From Klebsormidium nitens (taxonomy: Eukaryota; Streptophyta; Klebsormidiophyceae; Klebsormidiales; Klebsormidiaceae): a DNA stretch of 64,000 nucleotides. Both the position numbers and the translations under genes were made by a program. The notes under the pieces were generated by a model. That model had not been told where the DNA came from, searched no databases, and saw nothing but the letters and a program-made list of their open reading frames with translations. The first letter of the stretch is position 1. Every line of letters starts with the position of its first letter. Below are positions 56,834-64,000 of this stretch, piece by piece. The DNA lies in assembly GCA_000708835.1 (NCBI GenBank), contig DF236984.1, positions 142,904 through 206,903 on the forward strand, written 5' to 3'.

Positions 56834-59800
56834 TCACGGATAACAAAGCGCAGCGAGACGGAAGATGTTTGCAACTAACTGCTCCGGTAAACTCCTTAGA
56901 TTGCCACTGTTTTTAAAGCACGAACAACCTTCTCTCCCGCAAATCCGTTTGGACAGCCGCATCGTACTCCTCTAACGCGTCTGTCACGGCCTCCTCACGC
57001 ACATAGACATTCTCCAAGCTGGGTTTGAGCTGATGCTCGTCTTTCAATCCGATTATCGCCGCGTCTCTAGCCGTTCCACTCGTCTTACATCCTCTTAGGT
57101 ACGCAACATCATGCATAGGATCCAAAAGTTCGCACTCCCTGAGGAAGTCAGCCCCATGCAAGACCAAAAGTCGGACAGCGTCAAAACGGCGGTGGTAAGC
57201 CGCGAGGTGCAGCGGCGGAAACGCACCCTCGACGCTGCCATAAACTTCCGGCCCGCTAAAGCCCAACCGATTCGGGAATGGTCGTCTCGCCACGTGGACG
57301 TTCGCGCCGCGCCTCAGCAGGGATCTCAACATGGACGTATCCTTACACGTGGCGGCGTATAAGATGGGCCACGAGGCGAGGGACGGGGATGGAAGTGAAC
57401 GGCCAGACTCCTCGAAGATGTAGTGACAGTCTGGGTTCGCTCCTAAGTTTAGAAGCCACTCAACAACGAGGCAGTTTCCGGAGAAGACGGCGTATGTCAG
57501 AGGATTCTGTAGACCTTCCCCAGGCACTTCGGAGTAAAGTAAGTCTCGCTCTGGCCCCGGAGAAATGGAGACGAAACTTTCGAGGAAGCCCTCCGGAGTG
57601 GGTGTCTGCGCGAGACGCGCCAGAAAGCGCTGGACGGCCGGATGGTGCGCATCTAAATTGGCGAGGAAATGAAATATGCTTGCGCCGTCGAAGGGCGTGC
57701 CGCCGTACAACGGGTTTGGTCGCAGGGCGGGACACAGCTGCACGTGGCAGAGCAAACGCAGGATGAATGAAACCCTTCATTTCTGATGAAAGCTAGAAAA
57801 GAATCGTTCTGAATGCTACGGACCTTCAGTCGTCGGGTATTACCCGCAATAGTGCAAAGACCAGGATTTCTCTGCGCTCCGAATAAAGCTGGAGCCACTT
57901 CGCTTGAAAAAGATGGTGCCACCAGCTAGACTGCAAACAAAACCCTTAAGTTACAGGCGGCGAAGGGAAGCATACACTGAAGACTGATCAACATCACGCT
58001 TCACATTCCACAACAAAATCGGGTCGTTTTTATGATTGATGCTATCCTATGCGCTTACAAGGGAAGTGAAGGAAAGAGCTTGCCAAGCGCTTGACCGACT
58101 AACGTGCACCCAACACAAGGAATTAGCAGTCAGTCTTCCTCGAAGCTCTAGCCCAACTTAGGAAGAACACTTACCTTTACTGAGAAGCTGCGTCCAGGTG
58201 CCACGTGTCATGCTGCAGTTGCGAGCTGAGCCACTCGAGCATCTCGTGGGCTTTGAACCACACCGCCAAAAAGAGGGGCGTCCTGCCGAAGGGATCCCTC
58301 ATTGCGAGCTGCTCGCGGGGTAAGCTTTTGGCAAACCATACGCTATTGCTGGCGGCAGCGCCCAGCATGTTTGGGATCTGGCGGGCGACATGCAGGATAA
58401 TTGAGCCGGTTTCCAGGACGACGAGCCGTCCCGTTCGGTTCCGGCTATTCCCTGCGAAAGATCAACACTCTAGCGGTTGAGATTCTGGTACGTATCATAC
58501 TGACACTTAGACCGTGTGAGACTACAATAGAAAAGTTTGTTAGAAGCTAGCCATAACTGTTTCAGCCGTGTGGATCCCGAAGCTGCAACGGATGTTTTTA
58601 AAATAACAGAACGAAGAGTCTTGTGTATTGGAGTCTCAACGAATGATTGAATGAGGTTTCTACTGCGTCAAGCTCGTCGGAGATTCTAGACTTTCATTCA
58701 GACCTCTGAACCAAAGTAGACAATTAGAGATCGATCAGACGAGTATCGTTATCTCGCTTAAACCACAGTTTGCAGCCAGGATTCTTTGCCTATACTCTTG
58801 AGGAGGATACTATTCTGCCGCTTGTTCTAATCTTTCGAATTCAAATTCGAAAACCCAAGTTTCTCGAAGTTTCAGAACAACAACGAGAGAGCTTTCCAAC
58901 TGTCAGGGAAAGCAGCAAAACATAAAATTGCGGGTGTCGCTTTACCTTGGTACCACACCTCCCCTTCCAGCGTGATGCCCCAAGGCTTCAGTATATTGTC
59001 GGCAGTCCATTGGATCCAGAAAATAGCGTCATTGAAGTTGAAGTGCTCATCGGAGTTATATCCGCTGGGGATGCGGTACTCCCGCTCCATACCAAGTCCG
59101 TCCGGTGTTGGCACCCTTGAGAAGGTCCCTTTGTACCGCGGAAGGCCCCCTTCCGGATTTGAGCCGTACTGTTTTCATTCCAAGGATTCTTCACCAAGGC
59201 AAGTTTGCTGGTCTCTTCATGACCCCCCGGAGCCCAGCGACAATTCATGCGGATGCTCCGCTTTTGCAAAAACTCTGTCTGCAACACAGCGAGGTTGGTA
59301 CTTGAGGATGTGGCTGCATACAGAGGTTTTGGGGCTTTACTTAAGTTTCTGGGATTGATGTGTCAGAGCTCTCCTCTCGTTTTGAGGCGTTGTTAGCAGA
59401 AAGGATGGAGATGAATCGTCCGTCAGATTGGATATTCTCACAGAAGCTAGAATTCAATCAACCGTGAATCAAGCAAGCTTCTCAACGCCTTCCAAGTCTG
59501 TGATTTTAGATATTGCTCTATTTTCGAAAGAATATAAGCAAACAATCAACTTTGCCGAACACACAACACCCGGAAAGGCAAAGAGGATTCACTGGTACTT
59601 TCGGACTTCGAGACTCTGAAGAATCAACTCTTGAACAAACACCTTGATCCAAGCACCCGAGTCGATACTTCCTGCCTCGATTGTTTTTCACTATCATTGA
59701 AAACGTTAGATTCGATCAGAAAATAGAGTCGATGCATAACCTCCAAAACTCTGCTGGTATTTTGAACAGCCTTGACAAACATCCAGTCATGATGGGGAAT

Positions 59801-60054
59801 CTCACCTGTTTCTCAAGAGGAAGGTCGAGGAAGTCCCTCGAGCTCACCCAAAACTCGCCCTCAGCACCAAAGGGAAGTCCTACAAGCTCCCTGACAGGGT
59901 GCGCACAGTTCCTTGTTGCCCCTGAGTCCCGCTGTAACTGCTCATTTTGCCAAAAGAGCAGCAAGTGGAGGTACTGATTGTACTCGAGCCTCGTACCTCC
60001 GCAAAACTTGAAAGCACCCTGAAAGTTGTATGTAATACTCATGTTGCGATACAT
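56834..60054 (-). pseudogene. Ankyrin-repeat protein gene, probably degraded
   Basis: Exons by comparison with the neighbouring paralogue: 60054-59806, 59278-58946, 58451-58175 and 57737-56834. Exon 1 starts MYRNMSITYNFQGAFKFCGG and ends LDLPLEKQ. Exon 2 begins TEFLQKRSIRMN and ends FWIQWTADNILKPWG.TLEGEVWYQ. Exon 3 carries one ankyrin repeat (DPFGRTPLFLAVWFKAHEML). Exon 4 carries three more (NPLTYAVFSGNCLVVEWLLN, ILYAATCKDTSMLRSLLRRG and PPLHLAAYHRRFDAVRLLVL). Three lesions stand out. Exon 2 is 333 nt where phase demands 1 mod 3, with the frame lost near a GGGGG run at about 59150. Exon 3 meets a TAA just before its GTAAGT donor. The conserved end LPEQLVANIFRLAAL is out of frame after RERRLFVL-stop. 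A sequencing error could explain one of these but hardly all. Confidence 0.6.
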
Positions 60055-60868
60055 GGCGAAAGTAGATGTGCGGCTAGCTTTTCGACAAATGGTGAGGCGC
60101 GTTGAGGAGAACACGAACTTCAGGGCTTGCTTTGTGTGCACTCATACGCGCGGCCCGCCCGCTATTGATCAGCCAGGGTTCCAAGGTTTTGCCAGATCGT
60201 TGTATAAACCTCTTTAGCCGGTCACGTGACGTCAGTTGCGACTTCAAGCCCTGGCGGCCGCGTGGGCGCGCGACCCGGCCGGAGGCGCCGCGCGACGAAT
60301 TCTGAGCAGCTGGACAATCGCGCTCACCACAGAGCATCCATTATTGAAGTAAGGCGGCCTTGTCGCTTGTCTTGAGGCTTATGTTTTCCGTGATGTGACG
60401 AGGTTGGTTGCAACTTGCAGATCGACTTCTCTACAAAGTGGGGGATCGACTGTCAATAGAGCTGACGTATGCACCGCAGACATGTAGAATGACCGACCGT
60501 AGAACTCCGTTCTGATGTAATTGGCTAAACCTATCGTTTTAGTATTATTCCACTCTGATTCGGTCAATTTTCATGAGCAAATCTCAGTCACGGTCCTTAC
60601 TACTGCTCAAATGAAGGGTCTGAGACACCTTGCGGTATTATGAATGCGTAAGCTGGGCGGACGTTCACAGCGTAATTTACCGTTAAACATCAATCAGGTA
60701 AAATTGGCTTATTATTTTCACACAACGCACGGTTATCACGTGAAGGATTGCAAAATCTCTTCGATTTCGTAAGATGAGGGAGCGCTTTTCCAAAGCCTGA
60801 AAAGCAAGGCAATCTTCTTTGTCACTTCGCAGAAAGTCAGTTGAGACAGTCAGTCGAGACGGTCAAGG
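60055..60868. promoter_or_regulatory. Upstream region of the first ankyrin gene
   Basis: It contains CACGTGACGTCA at 60223-60234, an overlapping G-box (CACGTG) and CRE-like bZIP site, about 170 bp above the start codon on the minus strand. A CpG-rich block follows at 60248-60298. The rest, to 60868, is the 3' flank of the second ankyrin gene. No coding exon was seen. Confidence 0.4.
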
Positions 60869-63222
60869 TTAATCTAGAGCAGCTAAGTGGAATATTTTTG
60901 CAACTAAATGCTCCGGCAAACCATTCAGGTTGCAGTTCCTACTGAGACAGCAGAGCACAAGCAACTTTCTCTCTTTCAACCCTGCTTGGACAGCGGCATC
61001 GTACTCTTCTACTGCGTCCGTGACAGCATTCTCGTGCAGAACGACATAGTTCTCACTTCTCTTCCGCACGTGCTCGATCTTGAGCCCCAATTCCACCGAG
61101 CTCTAGCCGTCCCTCCGTCGGTCAATCTCTTCCCATGACCGCGTATGTGCCTATCTCCCAAGTTGCACTCCTTGCGAACGTCAGCACCGTGAAAGACCAA
61201 GACGCGAACATTGTCGTAGCGGCGGCGGTATGCCGCAAGATGCAGGGGCGTCATCGCTTCCGGCAGGATCCAATAAACTTCCGGCCCGCCTAGTCCCCAC
61301 CAACCACGTGATTCACATGTTGGTCTTCTCGACACGTGGACGCTGGCGCCCCACTCAAGCAGCAACCGCAACATGGAGGTATCCTGACACGTGGCAGCAT
61401 GTATGAGAGGCCACGAGGAAGGGGAGGGGAAGGGCTTCGAGCGCAAACTCGAGTCGATGTGATGGCAATCCGGGTCCGCGCCCAATTTCAGAAGCAATTC
61501 AGCGACCAGGCGGTTTCCGGAGAAAACAGCATGTGTAAGCGGATTGTGGATGTCCTCATCAGCCGGTCCCATATGGTCTGGCTCCGTCTCTGGTTCACCA
61601 GAGATTCTCGTGAAGCGTTCGAGCATGCCCACTGGCATAGGGGCCTGCGCAAGACGCGCCAGGAAGCGGGGAACCGCCGGATGGTACGCGTCTAGAGCGG
61701 GGAGAAAGTGGAACACGCTGGCGCCCTCAAAAATCCGAGGGAATTGGTCATAGGTAAAGGAATAGCACGGCTGCAAGGACAAAGGCAGAGTGTAATCAAC
61801 TCACTTATGCTTGCGGAGCCGCCGGTTCTTATCAAGATTCTTTACTTGTAGGATCTGGCCGTTGAGCGCGATCTCCGCTGAGCCGCCTTTCCAACTTGCA
61901 TGCCAAACTTTCAAGTTTGGCTTGAAAATATCTACCTTTCGGTGAAGGTGTCCACATGTATCTAGTCTCCGAGCAGCCGCAAATCTCAAGCTGCAGAGGT
62001 AGCGGTCATGCCCTGTCACCGATGTAGAATAGCCCTCTACTTGGTGATCGATTCGTATACGTAGGCCACTTTTCTGATTCTGAATGGATGCAAACCACCG
62101 GAATCATAGTCCCTGTTCAAACCTGGAAACAGCAATCAGAAAACCACATACCTTTCTTGCGAAGACCGCATCCAGCTGCCAAGTGTCGTCCTGTAGCTGC
62201 GTGCTAAGCCAGTCGAGCATCTCGTGTGACTTGAACCAAGCCGCCAGCAGGAGGGGCGTCCTGCCAAAGGGATCCCTCATCACGAGCTGTTCGCCGGGCA
62301 AAGTTTTGGCCAGCGATACGCTATTGCTTGCAGCGGCACCCAGCATGTTTGGTATCTGGTTTCCACGCGCCGTTTGCTTCACTATGGATCCGGTTGTAAG
62401 TATGACGAGCCGACCCGTGCAAGTCTGGCTTTCTCCTGCAGTCGAAGATGCAAAGGGGGTTTCAACCTTGATGTATTTTAGATCATGGGATAAATTTCAT
62501 CCGAAGAAACGCGCACTGAATCTACCGGTTCTTTTGTTCCCAGGTGACTGAGATTATGTTGATATCCAATAATGAATTGAATTTAACCTGAGCTGCATGT
62601 CCCCTGAATGAATTAAAGGTTTCCGAAGTTTTATGCACAAAATAATCAGACCTGCACATGAAGTCGAAACTGACCTCTAAATGTGTGCAGCACTTGCAGC
62701 ACTCAAACAAGCCGTTTCTATTTGGCCATTTCACAAATCAGCAGCTCTTGAAATACTAGATTCGACTGAGTATGATTCACAGCTGCCGGGGGCTGGATCC
62801 CAGAAATCAAAGAGTGCTTGAAATCGTTCTTGGATCGTATGGGGCGCCCTTCAGCAAAAGGATAACTGAAATCCTGGCATTTCACCTTGATACCAGACTT
62901 CCCCTTCCAACGTCAGGCCCCAGGGCCGCAGTATGTTGTCGGCTATCCACTGAATCCAGAACACGGCACCGTCGAAGCTGACTGAACGCTCGGGAATTCC
63001 AGTGCGCCGATTATAGCACCACTCTATTCCACAGGCGTCCAGCGTAGGCACCCAGTGACACGGTTCCTTTCTGTCTCGAAACGCCGTGAGAAGCCGAAAA
63101 GTGTGAAAGTGTGATTCTCTTCCGTGCGGGTCGTTCTTTATCAGTCCTGTCTGGGACGTGTCCCAGCCGCCAAGATGGTCATGGTACTCGTTGCCAAACC
63201 TCCTTGTTTGTAAGAACTGTGT
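60869..63222 (-). CDS. Ankyrin-repeat protein, tandem paralogue (5' end not found, one frameshift)
   Basis: Recognised exons: 63222-62886 (starts TQFLQTRRFGNE, ends EGEVWYQ), 62435-62152 (ankyrin repeat DPFGRTPLLLAAWFKSHEML) and 61770 down to the TAA at 60869. Phases of the first two are correct. A first exon equivalent to that of the neighbour was not found and may lie beyond the window. A segment at 61801-61960 (LKVWHASWKGGSAEIALNGQ) may be a further exon. The last exon has three ankyrin repeats (NPLTHAVFSGNRLVAELLLK, LIHAATCQDTSMLRLLLEWG and PLHLAAYRRRYDNVRVLVFH). Near 61097 the frame must shift to continue into KIEHVRKRSENYVVLHENAV, DAVEEYDAAVQAGLKERKLL and the end LPEHLVAKIFHLAALD. Ankyrin repeats bind proteins. 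The conserved tail motif LP..LV..IF..AAL resembles the start of an F-box or SOCS-like helix, but I would not name it. The function is unknown. Confidence 0.55.
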
Positions 63223-64000
63223 CTGCGGCACACGTCAGCAAACGCGTTATAGGTTTTGCTCAAGAGGTCAGTGTCGGGTTGCGCTTCCGTAAAAGGAAAC
63301 GCGCATCTGCCTTTCCAGATTAGCGCGGTCAGATTTGCGGGAGTCGGATGGGTTCACAGCACAATCCAAATGCCCTGCTGACGACCTTTCAAAGATGGTA
63401 GTTGTAAAAACCACCCGACAAACTGCTCCACCCGACGAAGATGGCCTCAGTTGAGGCAAGAATCTGAAGATCAAGCAGAATTTAGAAGCCAAGACAAAAT
63501 AACCAGCCTCTTCCTTTCCCGCCGACACACCTAGTTGTTGCATTCTTATGATCTTTTCTGCCCTGATGACGTTTTTCCGATCATATGATCATGCATGTCC
63601 AAACTTGCTGGCCTCGCAAGATAAAAGGCTAGACTAACCCCAATTCTCTCATTGCAGTACCAATAATACGTATATACGTTCTGACCAATTGCAAAATTGA
63701 GCAATATTTTAAATCTGAATCTGCAGGAATCTTTGTAATAACTTGGTCGAAGTTACAGGCTTCGACAATTTGCTTCCAGATTCAGAGGGCGTTCAATCTT
63801 TGTAAAAGCTTAAGGCAAAGAGCTCTTAGGAGATAAAATATGTAACTGGTAAACGACCGCCTTCTTGCTAAGATGATCTGAAAACCTGCTAACAATGGAA
63901 CCTGATTGTCTCTCCATGGCAGGCAGTAACCGTGCCTCCAATCCTCCAACGTCGATCTTTAATCCGTACACCACTTAAGATTATAATCTATCGTTCTTTG
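63223..64000. other. Right-hand flank, no gene seen
   Basis: No exon matching the first exon of the ankyrin paralogue, and no other feature, was recognised up to the window edge. The stretch is AT-richer than average from about 63560 on. Confidence 0.35.

Overview
The window is nuclear DNA of a green-lineage eukaryote, most probably a streptophyte (charophyte-type) alga. The genes are intron-rich with GT-AG splice sites. They include a plastid PsbP-domain protein with a bipartite plastid/lumen leader, a plant-type galactokinase and plant-type LRR repeats. A short run of the Arabidopsis-type telomere repeat (TTTAGGG) lies in one intron. The flagellar-lineage co-chaperone SPAG1/RPAP3 and an XRRA1-like LRR protein point to an organism that still makes flagellate cells. 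A Klebsormidium-like alga is my best guess, but this is inference.

Layout, left to right: (1) 578-4993 (+) PsbP-domain protein, five exons. (2) 6779-8002 (-) F-box/LRR protein. (3) 9614-15713 (-) XRRA1-like LRR protein, about 12 exons, with a duplicated piece of one exon. (4) 16600-31612 (+) a 1302-residue SPAG1/RPAP3-type co-chaperone with three TPR clamps and an RPAP3_C domain. Its 5.5-kb intron holds a decayed ~300-bp tandem repeat. (5) 34861-about 40019 (+) a large LRR ectodomain fused to a multi-pass membrane domain that resembles the XK-related (XKR) family, with no kinase. (6) 41462-51058 (-) galactokinase, 12 exons. (7) 51538-53778 (+) F-box-like/LRR protein. (8) 54671-56060 (-) short J-domain protein. 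(9) 56834-60054 (-) and 60869-63222 (-) two tandem ankyrin-repeat paralogues, both frame-disrupted; the first is probably a pseudogene.

Two signals stand out. The galactokinase gene is a patchwork of local exon duplications. It has an intact 83-nt twin of the exon carrying the GLSSS ATP-binding loop. Because of reading-frame phase the twin can only be used instead of the original exon, not with it. It also has two five-unit, ~180-bp tandem arrays in which decayed copies of exon starts, acceptor sites included, sit upstream of the functional exon. Partial copies of a further exon lie downstream of it. The XRRA1-like gene shows the same behaviour on a smaller scale. The other signal is the LRR-XKR-like fusion, a receptor-shaped ectodomain on a possible lipid-scramblase-type membrane module. 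I know of no described family with that architecture.

The genes do not form a pathway. The divergent XRRA1-like/SPAG1-like pair shares an 886-bp promoter region, and the galactokinase/F-box pair shares 479 bp. The galactokinase gene and the LRR-XKR-like gene are convergent. All exon boundaries were read by eye from splice consensus, reading-frame phase and protein similarity, with no transcript data.
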